64,000 nt of DNA from a virus, in the IMG/VR virus record IMGVR_UViG_3300013307_000004, positions 1-64,000 of that record; one strand, written 5' to 3'. Both the position numbers and the translations under genes were made by a program. A model generated the notes under the pieces. The model did no database searches. It saw only the letters and a list, made by a program, of their open reading frames with translations, and had not been told where the DNA came from. Each line of letters begins with the position of its first letter. Position 1 is the first letter of the stretch. Positions 17,562-25,646 of this stretch are shown here, piece after piece.

Positions 17562-18389
17562 TTATGGTGCTGTGACCGTGAAGTCTGTCTGGAGACCGGT
17601 TTCATTGTAGATCTTGACCTCAACAGACTTTACAGTACCAACGGTCAGGGTCTCTGTAATCTGTTCGTTAAAGTCAATCACCATATCTTGCCGTTCCCAC
17701 CATTGACCTTGAAATCTTTCTGGTCCTCTAGAAGGTTCCTCAATCGATGGATTTATGTATAGATTACTATCCGCTAGATACTTTGTAGCGAACAGTGATT
17801 TCAGTAAACCCGATTGAATTAATTTACAGTTGTTAGTAGAATTTGGACCATAAAAAGTCCAATGACTGGTCCACATTCTAGTAAAAACATCTGTAAAAGT
17901 TCCAGTTAAACCCGAAAATTGATTGTCTCTTAGTCTAGAATAAGCACTATCTTCAGTAGTACATCTTATGAAAAGAGTGTCTTTATCTATACTAGGACCT
18001 GGTTGTCCCTGTCTAAGCCAGCCGATTCTAACCTTAGAAAAAGCTAATGGATCTGCTATGACAAGGGACGAAACTCCTGTAGTCGTAGCGTTTGAGTCCA
18101 TCGTGAATGTTCCAAGCAATGGATCTACACTAATGATTTTAGCTCCAGAAGGTACTCCAGTTCCTGTTACTGTTTCTCCAGCATAAATCAACCATGTGTT
18201 ACTTGGAAAATCAGGTTGACTAGGAGTTGCAATGGGAGAACCAGAAACTAACGCTACATTCAGTGTAAGTGGAGAAGCCAGAATACCTAACAGTTGAGCC
18301 GCTACGAACTGAAAAACTGTCTCAATTTCTTTATCAGAATGGGCATCTGAGGTAAATAGATTTCCATCAGGCCACTGAATGCTTTGCAT
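17562..18389 (-). CDS. Neck / tail terminator protein
   Basis: 275 aa. It contains VRIGWLRQGQPGPSIDKD, then YSRLRDNQ and the aromatic stretch TRMWTSHWTFYGPNSTNN, the pattern of phage neck terminator (gp12-like) proteins. A beta-rich insert lies at about 50-115. Gene order (capsid, connectors, terminator, sheath) supports a role capping the tube or sheath at the neck. Confidence 0.75.
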   Translation of the reverse strand: MQSIQWPDGNLFTSDAHSDKEIETVFQFVAAQLLGILASPLTLNVALVSGSPIATPSQPDFPSNTWLIYAGETVTGTGVPSGAKIISVDPLLGTFTMDSNATTTGVSSLVIADPLAFSKVRIGWLRQGQPGPSIDKDTLFIRCTTEDSAYSRLRDNQFSGLTGTFTDVFTRMWTSHWTFYGPNSTNNCKLIQSGLLKSLFATKYLADSNLYINPSIEEPSRGPERFQGQWWERQDMVIDFNEQITETLTVGTVKSVEVKIYNETGLQTDFTVTAP

Positions 18390-18803
18390 TTAGTTTCCTG
18401 CCAATCTAACCGCAATTGCTTTCCAGAAATTGCGATTGGGATAAGGGAACACCTGAAGAACTCTCCACTTGGTGTAGCCCCAATCGATGATGTCACTTAC
18501 TCTCTGATCTGGATCTATTCCGCTGGAACCGCCTCCATTTGGATCACCTTGTTCTGTATCTAACTGAGTTAGATATATTCTCTGTTGAGAATGAAACACC
18601 ATAGATCCTGTGATTCTATCAGCTTCAGGAATCATTTCGAGATCTTCTGGCGTAGCAACAGAAACTACTCCCCACCCAGGGATAGTAACAGAACTAGTAG
18701 TCCATCCTCCAAGTTGAAATGAGCCAGTAGATCTAATGATTGAGTATGACTCTGAGAGCACTCCATCATCAACTACAAATGCTAGATCATCTACTTCACT
18801 CAT
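18390..18803 (-). CDS. Head closure / neck protein (putative)
   Basis: 137 aa. A beta-rich small protein (VTIPGWGVVSVATPEDLEMIPEADRITGSMVFHSQQ, then KWRVLQVFPYPNRNFWKAIAVRLAGN). The size, the C-terminal YxW-like end and the position between connector and terminator genes match head-tail stoppers. No decisive motif. Assignment is mainly positional. Confidence 0.6.
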   Translation of the reverse strand: MSEVDDLAFVVDDGVLSESYSIIRSTGSFQLGGWTTSSVTIPGWGVVSVATPEDLEMIPEADRITGSMVFHSQQRIYLTQLDTEQGDPNGGGSSGIDPDQRVSDIIDWGYTKWRVLQVFPYPNRNFWKAIAVRLAGN

Positions 18804-19488
18804 CTTTTACCTTCTCTTCTCGGAGGACATACGTGATAGCCTTTCTCATTGTGTCTGAGAAAATACCAGGAGAATCAAAACCCTTGGCTCTGATGGTAGC
18901 AGGACTATTTCCAGGCCAGCCATTAGCGGGATTAGTGAACCAATTTCTAGCGGCCTGTGAAGCGAAGATTCCGACCTTCTTGAGAATTGCCTGTGCCTGA
19001 GATGATTGACCGTCTAATTGAAGTTTCGCGGCCTGTGCGAGCATCTCAGAAATTTGTTTCTTATTCGGCGCGAAAAACAGAGAAGCCTTTAAAACTGATC
19101 TTGGAGGTTGTTGCTTTAATGGAGAACCCTTTTCAAACATGGCTAAAAGATAAGCATTACTCAGATTGGATCTTTTCTTAAGAGTAATGAGTTTCTTTTT
19201 CTTTAGAAGACTGGCTTTCTTAGTAGACGTAAATTTTTCTATTCTTTTCTGAATTTCCTTACGTCTTCTGAAAGCAGTTGAAGTATCTCCAGGAACGCCT
19301 ACTAGTAACATGTGGGAACCAATTTGCTTGATTCCCATGAAGTAATTCTGAGCATTTCCTTTATGAATAACTTCTACTGGAAGTTTTTCTGCTTTAGGAG
19401 TCTTAGACTTCTCTAGAGCAGCGACAGCCTCTTTTCCACGTTTTTTAGCTCGCCAGAACTCGATGAGTTCCTTATTTGATGGAGGCAT
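18796..19488 (-). CDS. Virion morphogenesis / tail completion protein (putative)
   Basis: 230 aa from the ATG at 19488, which shares bases with the previous stop (TAATG). Very basic and lysine-rich at residues 80-125. The C-terminal half ends NWFTNPANGWPGNSPATIRAKGFDSPGIFSDTMRKAITYVL, like the HK97 gp10 / Mu gpG-type minor tail proteins (the 'SPGI..DTG' region). Probably acts at the head-tail joint. Confidence 0.65.
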   Translation of the reverse strand: MPPSNKELIEFWRAKKRGKEAVAALEKSKTPKAEKLPVEVIHKGNAQNYFMGIKQIGSHMLLVGVPGDTSTAFRRRKEIQKRIEKFTSTKKASLLKKKKLITLKKRSNLSNAYLLAMFEKGSPLKQQPPRSVLKASLFFAPNKKQISEMLAQAAKLQLDGQSSQAQAILKKVGIFASQAARNWFTNPANGWPGNSPATIRAKGFDSPGIFSDTMRKAITYVLREEKVKDE

Positions 19489-20234
19489 TACGGCACCCAA
19501 ACAGGTCCAGAACACGTGGCCATTGCCACTGTAATGAACAATTCTCCATACTGAGTCTCAGACCATGCTCCCCACTGTTCCCAGCCTTCAACCACCTTAG
19601 AAGAAGCACTGACATCGCCAGCTGCTCTGTGGACGATGATTCCCTTTGTAAGTCCAGAGGAAGCTATTTGAGCTGCTGTAAGATTAGGTCCGGCCTCAGT
19701 TCTGAGGTAGAGAGTGAGATAGTGAGCCACAAAGTAGGCTACCTGCATGAACCAAGCTTGCTTGTACCGAGCTTGCATTACAGAAGCCAAAGCTAACTCA
19801 AGATACGTCATCATCACAATGAGTGGCGCCCATGGAGCTTTATAGACTGTGAGAGTCGTATCTGTAGCAATAGCAACTTCTGTAAGAGTAATGGTATTCG
19901 TATTAGTGTCAATAGACTCAATGAGAGTATCTTTTGGAAAAGAGTTCAGATTGACTACTAATTGACCTACAGCTAATCCAACAAGCAAACCCGGAGGAAC
20001 TGTCACTATAGGAGAACCTAAAGTAATAGTCAGTCCATTTAGAACTGTTGGTGGTCCAAAAAACTTTGGATAGATAGTTAGAAAATCTGTTAGCGTATAT
20101 GGCGGGTTTCCGGAGAATACCATTCCGGATGCTCCACCAAAGTACATTAGAGTGAGACTGCCGAAGTCCAACCCCGCAGTACCATAGAGCATATCATAGA
20201 ATCCGGCAATGTCCGGAAACCCGTAGGTACCCAT
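19488..20234 (-). CDS. Head-tail connector, DUF4054-like
   Basis: 248 aa. The helical C-terminal part (MQARYKQAWFMQVAYFVAHYLTLYL) and the end AAGDVSASSKVVEGWEQWGAWSETQYGELF fit DUF4054 adaptor proteins. The N-terminal YPKFFGPP is the usual 'F...YPEF' start. A beta insert (about 60-130) with VTGTG-like turns separates them. It probably binds the portal. Confidence 0.75.
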   Translation of the reverse strand: MGTYGFPDIAGFYDMLYGTAGLDFGSLTLMYFGGASGMVFSGNPPYTLTDFLTIYPKFFGPPTVLNGLTITLGSPIVTVPPGLLVGLAVGQLVVNLNSFPKDTLIESIDTNTNTITLTEVAIATDTTLTVYKAPWAPLIVMMTYLELALASVMQARYKQAWFMQVAYFVAHYLTLYLRTEAGPNLTAAQIASSGLTKGIIVHRAAGDVSASSKVVEGWEQWGAWSETQYGELFITVAMATCSGPVWVP

Positions 20235-20243
20235 ATAAGCTCC

Positions 20244-20750
20244 TTACTTCGATTCTGTTTCTTCCTCTTGAGAATCTTCAGAATCCTCAGAGTCTTCATC
20301 CTCATCTACAGCTTCAGCACTAGGAATCAGGGACGGAGTAGATTCCTGTTCCGGTGCAGTCTCTTTTTCCTGATTCGGTTCGTCCGAATCATCCGAAGAA
20401 GCACTTGGTGCTTGTGGAATCTGAGAGGCGGTTTGAGAAGTCTGAAGGGGAGAATCTTCATCTTCAAGAGGCTTAACTTGAGGCTCTTTTCCCCTAACGT
20501 CTGTTTGAGACCTTGCAGCTTGAATCTGTTCATCTGTGGGTCTGCTCTTAGCTCTGTTCTTCTTTCCACCGCGATGAATCGTGACTGTTCCATCTTTCAC
20601 AAGCAAATCGAAACCTGGATGATCTTCTACGTCATCCGGGACTCTTACTGCTTGATTTGCTGGGACATGGACTAAACCTAGTTGATCTGCTCTCGTACCA
20701 CTAAAGGACGGAGAGTGAAGATTAACGTGCCGAGTTGACTTAATAATCAT
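20244..20750 (-). CDS. Hypothetical protein with long acidic, low-complexity tail
   Basis: 168 aa. An N-terminal compact region (HVPANQAVRVPDDVEDHPGFDLLVKDGTV, about 28-57) is followed by a disordered Ser/Gln/Glu-rich stretch ending in EDSEDSQEEETESK. It lies between the capsid terminator and the connector genes. It may be a head-surface or head-fibre protein, but nothing in the sequence decides it. Confidence 0.6.
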   Translation of the reverse strand: MIIKSTRHVNLHSPSFSGTRADQLGLVHVPANQAVRVPDDVEDHPGFDLLVKDGTVTIHRGGKKNRAKSRPTDEQIQAARSQTDVRGKEPQVKPLEDEDSPLQTSQTASQIPQAPSASSDDSDEPNQEKETAPEQESTPSLIPSAEAVDEDEDSEDSEDSQEEETESK

Positions 20751-20769
20751 CGTAATCTCCTAAAAAAAA

Positions 20770-20805
20770 CTGCGGGTCCCCAAGACCTACCCAAGAGACC
20801 CGCAG
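20770..20805 (-). terminator. Terminator after the major capsid gene
   Basis: A 9-bp perfect stem (CTGCGGGTC / GACCCGCAG) with an 18-nt loop. On the minus strand it is followed by eight T's (20762-20769). It lies 20 bp past the capsid stop codon. Partial termination here would give extra capsid mRNA relative to downstream connectors and tail genes. Confidence 0.85.
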
Positions 20806-20824
20806 GTTCCTTGCCAGGAAAAGA

Positions 20825-21835
20825 TTATGCGCCGTAGAAAATGCCAACAGTCTGCGGACGGTTAATCTTAACCACGCCAATGTTTGCCAGGTACAGGAAT
20901 TCGAAGCACCCAGATACGATAGACGGAGGCGCACCAAACCTGGTGAGCTCCTGCGGAATGCCCAAAGACAGGCAGTCCTTATCGTACTTATATGCGATAA
21001 TTTCCTGTGAAGTGCTTGGACCCTGACCATCAAGCCACTGAGGCAGAGGATAAAACTCCGGCTCAATTCCAAAGGCAGAGCCAAGATAGTTCCTCTTGAC
21101 GTAATCTGCAATTGAAGCATAGCCCTGAACTCCACCAACAATAGCCATTGGAGCAGTTATTTGAATGTACTGCGCCGGCGGAATAAGGAACCGATCCGGC
21201 ATTGCACCAGGTGCATTACCAGAAGCGTTCCAGATCGTCAACGCCATGAAGTTGAAGTCACCCAGAATAGCAACAGGACTCTTCGTCGACCAGGTCATGG
21301 TAGAACCAGTACCAGTGGCCGGCAAAGCAGTCTGAGTCACGCCAGGATTGTTCACCAAGCCATAGATGCCATTAAAACCAGCATAGGCACGGCGATCAAG
21401 AGTCTTGCTGTAATCAACACGAACGCCCTTGTCCAGGAGGTCCTGAGGACTACGACCAACCTGTGCCATACGCAGTGATTCCACAATGGGAATCCTGATG
21501 CGTACTTGGTACGGAAACACAGGCCAGACGTCCTGAGTGTTGTTGTATTCGATTACGCGAGAATCGTTGGTCTGAGATCCTGCTGAGTTATCAGCCGGCC
21601 CGCGAAAATCTACGTTGTGGGCAATGTGGTTCATGATCCATCCGCCGCCGCGATCAATGGGAAGATCACGGAGGTATGTGTAGTTCTCAAGGGGCAGACG
21701 AACTACAGGATCAAGTTTGGCAAGCTCTGCCATGAGGAAGGACTGTCCCGTCGCGGCCGCAGCAGCATCAGAAAGGACTTTTCCACTCCGCAGAGCTTGA
21801 AGATTCTGCTCATATTCACGTGGAGATAGACTCAT
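20825..21835 (-). CDS. Major capsid protein (DUF2184 family)
   Basis: 336 aa. HK97-fold pattern: LDPVVRLPLENYTYLRDLPID, then NNTQDVWPVFPYQVRIRIPIVESLRMAQVG, DYSKTLDRRAYAGFNGIYGLVNNPGV (E-loop/spine to P domain), and a C-terminal FLYLANIGVVKINRPQTVGIFYGA. Downstream of the cement and protease genes, as expected. Its ribosome site is only GGAAAGG about 13 bases upstream, unusually far for the most abundant protein. Confidence 0.9.
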   Translation of the reverse strand: MSLSPREYEQNLQALRSGKVLSDAAAAATGQSFLMAELAKLDPVVRLPLENYTYLRDLPIDRGGGWIMNHIAHNVDFRGPADNSAGSQTNDSRVIEYNNTQDVWPVFPYQVRIRIPIVESLRMAQVGRSPQDLLDKGVRVDYSKTLDRRAYAGFNGIYGLVNNPGVTQTALPATGTGSTMTWSTKSPVAILGDFNFMALTIWNASGNAPGAMPDRFLIPPAQYIQITAPMAIVGGVQGYASIADYVKRNYLGSAFGIEPEFYPLPQWLDGQGPSTSQEIIAYKYDKDCLSLGIPQELTRFGAPPSIVSGCFEFLYLANIGVVKINRPQTVGIFYGA

Positions 21836-21862
21836 TGTATTCTATTAGACCTTTCCTTCCGC

Positions 21863-22423
21863 TTACGGAATCTGACGAGCAAGAATGGTGACCTGGGCCG
21901 TACCATCTACTTCCAGGAAACCAGTCTTCCATTTAAAGTTAGGATAAAGTACGGAATTAGATCCGTCAGCCTGAGCTTCCAGACCACCAACAACACCGTT
22001 CGGAACAGCACCATTCAGCACGGTACGGATCCAAACGCTACCACCAGCAGTCGGCGTACCGTTCGCGCAGTAAACATTGATAGTTCCCTGAACGAGAACA
22101 TCGCAAGGTTGACCAGGAAGGTAAGAACCACCAGGAGTAACAGCCCCATTTGTTCCCTGAACATTGTAAGTGGGGTTGATGTTGACGTTACTGACCGCGA
22201 TGCCCACTGGAATACTGGCAGTCAGTGTGCCACTATTCGCAATAAACTGAGCTACACTGGAATACGTGTTGTCAGTGTTAAGAACGGCAGTTTCACCGAA
22301 CGCGATGCTCTTCGTATCAGTCGGCTTTACTTGCCTCTCGGATCGAAGGGAATATCCCTCGTTGCTGATGCTCCCAACGAATCCTAGGTATAGTCCTTTT
22401 ACAGGAATGACTGTTGCTGGCAT
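21863..22423 (-). CDS. Head decoration / structural cement protein
   Basis: 186 aa. A beta-tulip-like pattern (YLGFVGSISNEGYSLRSERQV, AFGETAVLNTDNTYSSVAQF, SVWIRTVL) resembles the Gp24-type cement protein of phages with DUF2184 capsids. Placed directly before the capsid gene. Confidence 0.75.
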   Translation of the reverse strand: MPATVIPVKGLYLGFVGSISNEGYSLRSERQVKPTDTKSIAFGETAVLNTDNTYSSVAQFIANSGTLTASIPVGIAVSNVNINPTYNVQGTNGAVTPGGSYLPGQPCDVLVQGTINVYCANGTPTAGGSVWIRTVLNGAVPNGVVGGLEAQADGSNSVLYPNFKWKTGFLEVDGTAQVTILARQIP

Positions 22424-22426
22424 GTT

Positions 22427-23206
22427 TTACTTATTCCCTTCCTTGAGGCAAGTATTCTGGTGACGCTCCAGACCTTTACGGTACGGAACACCATCAAAAC
22501 AGCTGCAGGACTTAACTTCCTTCGGCTGGGCATCCGTGGCAATAGCGGGAATTCCATCCGGAACCTTTGAAGTGGCCAGAACCTTATAGACACTGCCACC
22601 AGAGCTGTTCAGACTCTTGACCATTCCATTGTAGCTATCAACACAGGCCTGTTGGTCAGCAGAACGCTGTGAACGTGGAATTGTGAGAAAACTTGCAACT
22701 AGAGGACGAATAGCTTTGACGTGACCGATAATAGCGTCATTCGCAGCCTTAAGAGCACTCGCTCCCTTGTTGTCAATACGCTCGGGTTCGGTACCATCTG
22801 CTGCAGTCTCGCCAGGCTCGATTGCGTCTTCAGCACCTTCTCCATCCTTAGCACCTTTTTCCTTGAGCTCTTCAACTTTCTCATCAGAAGCAGGTTCAGG
22901 AGCTTTGTCCCCGATCATATCACCGAGTGCTTTACGATGTCCCATTCTCTCAGCATCGTTCGAAGCATTCATCATCGCATCGAGTGCGTCATGAGCTGCT
23001 TTGTGCTTAGAGTCGTAAGAGCACATCTTTTCGTCAACAGCAGGATCAGCATCGACCGCTGCACGCTTTGATGGTTTACCATTCTTTCCCACACCATTTG
23101 TTTCGAGTGTGAGCAAAGTATGGCCAAGTTCAGCCGCATCCTCGTCCGTGGCGTCAGCAACAGCAGACTTAACACCCCGCCCGAGAATCGAGTCCAGTAG
23201 GCTCAT
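22427..23206 (-). CDS. Probable nested scaffold protein (internal start in the protease gene)
   Basis: An in-frame ATG at 23206 (Met212 of the protease) is preceded by AAAAGGAG four bases upstream, stronger than most ribosome sites here. It would yield 259 aa starting MSLLDSILGRGVKSA and covering only the charged helical region. This matches the lambda C/Nu3 arrangement, in which the scaffold is the C-terminal part of the protease gene. Inferred; not proven by the sequence. Confidence 0.6.
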   Translation of the reverse strand: MSLLDSILGRGVKSAVADATDEDAAELGHTLLTLETNGVGKNGKPSKRAAVDADPAVDEKMCSYDSKHKAAHDALDAMMNASNDAERMGHRKALGDMIGDKAPEPASDEKVEELKEKGAKDGEGAEDAIEPGETAADGTEPERIDNKGASALKAANDAIIGHVKAIRPLVASFLTIPRSQRSADQQACVDSYNGMVKSLNSSGGSVYKVLATSKVPDGIPAIATDAQPKEVKSCSCFDGVPYRKGLERHQNTCLKEGNK

Positions 23207-23839
23207 ATTGCTCCTTTTCTTCTGTTTGATTTCGGGCGGGGCCGAATCCAGAATTGCAATTCGGTCTCCGGCCCTGCCAGTTTCCACTACTGCTACATGA
23301 TTCCCTCGGATATAGTACATTCCGATGGTACCATCAGCAAGGCGCTTGAGACGGAGAATGTAACCGCAACTTACGTCACGAATTCCAGACTCCGGGTCTC
23401 CTGTCGGTCTGATCTTTTCGATCAGCTCAGGATTTTTAATGACAAGGTTTCCTACCAACGTAACATTTCCGTCAGGAGTATCTTCGCCTTGTCGTATATT
23501 TTGAATGTGACCGCAATTAGCTTCAGCGTCGTTATCAACAGTTAGGACGTTTCCTTGCGTTCTGGGGTGAGTGTCTGTTACTGTTTTACCTTCGAATGAA
23601 GCAATTGTGTCAGGATGTAAGACCTCTTCTTTAGGTCTAAATACTTTGTACTTTAGATCCCTATCAAGACCCCAAGATTCTGAAAAACCCGGAAATCCTT
23701 CAAGTTCCTTTCCAAAATACTCTTGATATCCGCTACGGCAGATGGGTACGTTCTTACAAATGAGATACCCTTCTGGAGTCATCTCCATATTCGGACTAAG
23801 TATTAGACCATAGAAAAGAGAAACTTGTTCTCTACCCAT
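22427..23839 (-). CDS. DUF2213 prohead maturation protease with scaffold-like C-terminus
   Basis: 470 aa. Residues 1-205 form the DUF2213 protease domain (FYGLILSPNMEMTPEGYLICKNV; VTDTHPR with the likely catalytic His of a Ser-His-type protease at about 90; a CGHIQNI segment; DVSCGYILRL). The rest is charged, helical and disordered (Glu/Lys/Asp-rich, about 260-380), as scaffolds are. It cleaves the scaffold and capsid during head maturation. An internal start is listed separately. Confidence 0.85.
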   Translation of the reverse strand: MGREQVSLFYGLILSPNMEMTPEGYLICKNVPICRSGYQEYFGKELEGFPGFSESWGLDRDLKYKVFRPKEEVLHPDTIASFEGKTVTDTHPRTQGNVLTVDNDAEANCGHIQNIRQGEDTPDGNVTLVGNLVIKNPELIEKIRPTGDPESGIRDVSCGYILRLKRLADGTIGMYYIRGNHVAVVETGRAGDRIAILDSAPPEIKQKKRSNMSLLDSILGRGVKSAVADATDEDAAELGHTLLTLETNGVGKNGKPSKRAAVDADPAVDEKMCSYDSKHKAAHDALDAMMNASNDAERMGHRKALGDMIGDKAPEPASDEKVEELKEKGAKDGEGAEDAIEPGETAADGTEPERIDNKGASALKAANDAIIGHVKAIRPLVASFLTIPRSQRSADQQACVDSYNGMVKSLNSSGGSVYKVLATSKVPDGIPAIATDAQPKEVKSCSCFDGVPYRKGLERHQNTCLKEGNK

Positions 23840-23847
23840 GATTTCTC

Positions 23848-24162
23848 CTAGTCTTTTCTAGCAGCAACGGCCCTCCGAGTCATTTCAGCTTTTCCAAGCT
23901 CTTTTCTACCGATCTCATATGCAAGTCCCGCCGGATTCGTGACCCCAGGCTTGTGTGCGAGTTTATGCTCCAGATCACTAAAAGCAGAATCGCAAACAGA
24001 ACTACTACTATTACCTTGAGAAGCGATTGCGTACGGGGGACCATAACTAGTCATCTCCATAGGGGAATCGGTAATTGGAATGTGATGGGATGAACTATCT
24101 TCAGGAGTTGGATCGCATACAGGCCCAGTCGAACAAGCACTATAGCCTCCATTGATCTTCAT
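23848..24162 (-). CDS. Hypothetical small head-module protein
   Basis: 104 aa. The N-terminal half is Ser/Pro/Gly-rich and disordered, with three Cys. The C-terminal third is a basic helix (HKLAHKPGVTNPAGLAYEIGRKELG), a pattern I have seen in other phage proteins but cannot name. AGGAGG-type site upstream. Lies between the minor head and protease genes. Confidence 0.6.
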   Translation of the reverse strand: MKINGGYSACSTGPVCDPTPEDSSSHHIPITDSPMEMTSYGPPYAIASQGNSSSSVCDSAFSDLEHKLAHKPGVTNPAGLAYEIGRKELGKAEMTRRAVAARKD

Positions 24163-24360
24163 TTAGCTTCCTCCTTGTCTTACTGGAAGTTTGGGATCAA
24201 CCTTAACAGAAGGATCTTGATAAGCTGACAATCCTAGACCAGGAGCCGGGCTTATCACTGCACCCGAATTACCACCTCCATGTCCGCCACTCAATTCCAT
24301 CTTAGAGTCGTGAACATTTTGATGTGGAAATTGACCTAAAACAGTGTTTCCTAAATCCAT
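24163..24360 (-). CDS. Hypothetical small glycine-rich protein
   Basis: 65 aa, AAGGAG six bases before the ATG. Glycine/serine/histidine-rich with no predicted domain. It abuts the next gene at one base, suggesting coupled expression. Function unknown. Confidence 0.55.
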   Translation of the reverse strand: MDLGNTVLGQFPHQNVHDSKMELSGGHGGGNSGAVISPAPGLGLSAYQDPSVKVDPKLPVRQGGS

Positions 24361-24370
24361 GTAGTACTCC

Positions 24371-25240
24371 TTAATCCAGAATTTCCATTAACTGAGCTTT
24401 TGTGAGCTGACCTATAGAGTCATTGTAGTAGACCTTGATTCTGGCGCTACCATTTGAGAATAGATCGTCCACATGTAAAACAGGCTCAGGACTACATCTA
24501 CAACCCGGACAGTGACCCGGTGAGTACCGACCTAAAATAGCCGGTAATCCTATTAAAGCCTCTGGAGAAGGAAGATCCCTCCAGAACACTAGTACGCCAT
24601 CAAGCTTCCTGTGTGATGGGCGAACGTGAGAGTCATGACTAGTTGTCCAGATGAAGCACTGAACATCTAAATCTTCAGATCTTGCTTCAGTCAGCTCGGA
24701 GTTAATCAGATGAGGATTCTGATTAGCAACCATGGCTATGTTTCTAAGAATGTTAGCTTGAAAGCTTCTCCTTAGAATGTTAAAGACCCCTTGCTCTGTT
24801 GCTCCTTGAGATCTAGCATAAGAAGCTTGGCGAGCCAGTCTGTGTGAAATTCGCTCAGGAATGTTTGTAATGGCCTCAGTAGTAGTATGAATCTGCTGAG
24901 TGATAGTTTTTCCGATCGAACCCTTACGTGTTTCATAAAGGTAAGGAAAAATCTGAAGTCCTCCTCGTACGTTTCGTGCAGTTTCACGCCAGCCATACAC
25001 GTTGTGTATGTTAACGTTTCGTACAAGAATCATTGACATTCGCTGAGCGGCTTCTTTAAGCTTAGGATCTCTACTAGCAAAAGAAAGTTCATTAATCCAA
25101 GAATCTATTTCTTCGAAACTTGGACATTGACGAATAGACTCTCTTAAAGTTACTGCTAGTGCCTTCCTAAACGAAGCTTCGAACCGACGCGGAACTAGAA
25201 AAGGCGACGTTTTTCGAGAGCGGGTAGTTAAGGTTTCCAT
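24371..25240 (-). CDS. Minor head protein, Mu gpF-like
   Basis: 289 aa. A helical N-terminal portal-associated region is followed by the C-terminal signature W-T-T-S-x-D-x-x-V-R-P-S-H (about 203-215) and PGHCPGCRCSPEP (about 247-259), diagnostic for gpF/SPP1 gp7-type minor head proteins. AGGTGG upstream of the ATG. It overlaps the preceding gene by 74 bp. Likely ejected or bound inside the portal vertex. Confidence 0.85.
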   Translation of the reverse strand: METLTTRSRKTSPFLVPRRFEASFRKALAVTLRESIRQCPSFEEIDSWINELSFASRDPKLKEAAQRMSMILVRNVNIHNVYGWRETARNVRGGLQIFPYLYETRKGSIGKTITQQIHTTTEAITNIPERISHRLARQASYARSQGATEQGVFNILRRSFQANILRNIAMVANQNPHLINSELTEARSEDLDVQCFIWTTSHDSHVRPSHRKLDGVLVFWRDLPSPEALIGLPAILGRYSPGHCPGCRCSPEPVLHVDDLFSNGSARIKVYYNDSIGQLTKAQLMEILD

Positions 25241-25637
25241 GCTTCAACCACCTGACAAAGTCTTGCATCGAAAGATCAACCATGCTATGGAAGATCTCAT
25301 TGCTCTTATTGTGGCCTGACATGTAAATAGAAAGAGCTTCTTCTTTTGATTGAAACCCTAGCATCACTTTGTGCTCATCGAATACGTCGTTCGCGTGAAC
25401 ATGAGTTTGATTCACTACGTAGACTCTTTGAGCTTCAGTACAATCTCCAATGTAGCAATCTATCTCATCTCCATCAGCACCGATATAGCCATCAATAAAG
25501 CCATAATCTGCAGGACTCTCTCCCTTCCAAGATTTTCCACCTCTCATAGTTCCCTTAGGATACTCAATACAGCAAACTAAGGGACCCACTCGTTTCTCTG
25601 AGACAATTTTCGGAGGAGTTCCGATGGGCAGTTGCAT
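25167..25637 (-). CDS. InPase-like (phage inorganic pyrophosphatase-type) protein
   Basis: 156 aa. Central motif GADGDEIDCYIGD (about 54-66), then RVYVVNQTHV, FDEHKVMLGF and FVRWLKHG. These are the hallmarks of the InPase domain often found in phage polyvalent proteins and next to head genes. The family carries pyrophosphatase-like acidic residues (GDEID). Its substrate in phages is not established. Gene sits between portal and minor head protein and overlaps the latter by 74 bp. Confidence 0.75.
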   Translation of the reverse strand: MQLPIGTPPKIVSEKRVGPLVCCIEYPKGTMRGGKSWKGESPADYGFIDGYIGADGDEIDCYIGDCTEAQRVYVVNQTHVHANDVFDEHKVMLGFQSKEEALSIYMSGHNKSNEIFHSMVDLSMQDFVRWLKHGNLNYPLSKNVAFSSSASVRSFV

Positions 25638-25646
25638 TCTTTCCTC

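Noticed and set aside
20268-20675. Rightward frame opposite the acidic 20244 gene
   Set aside because: Arg/Leu/Phe-rich antisense shadow of Ser/Glu/Asp codons.
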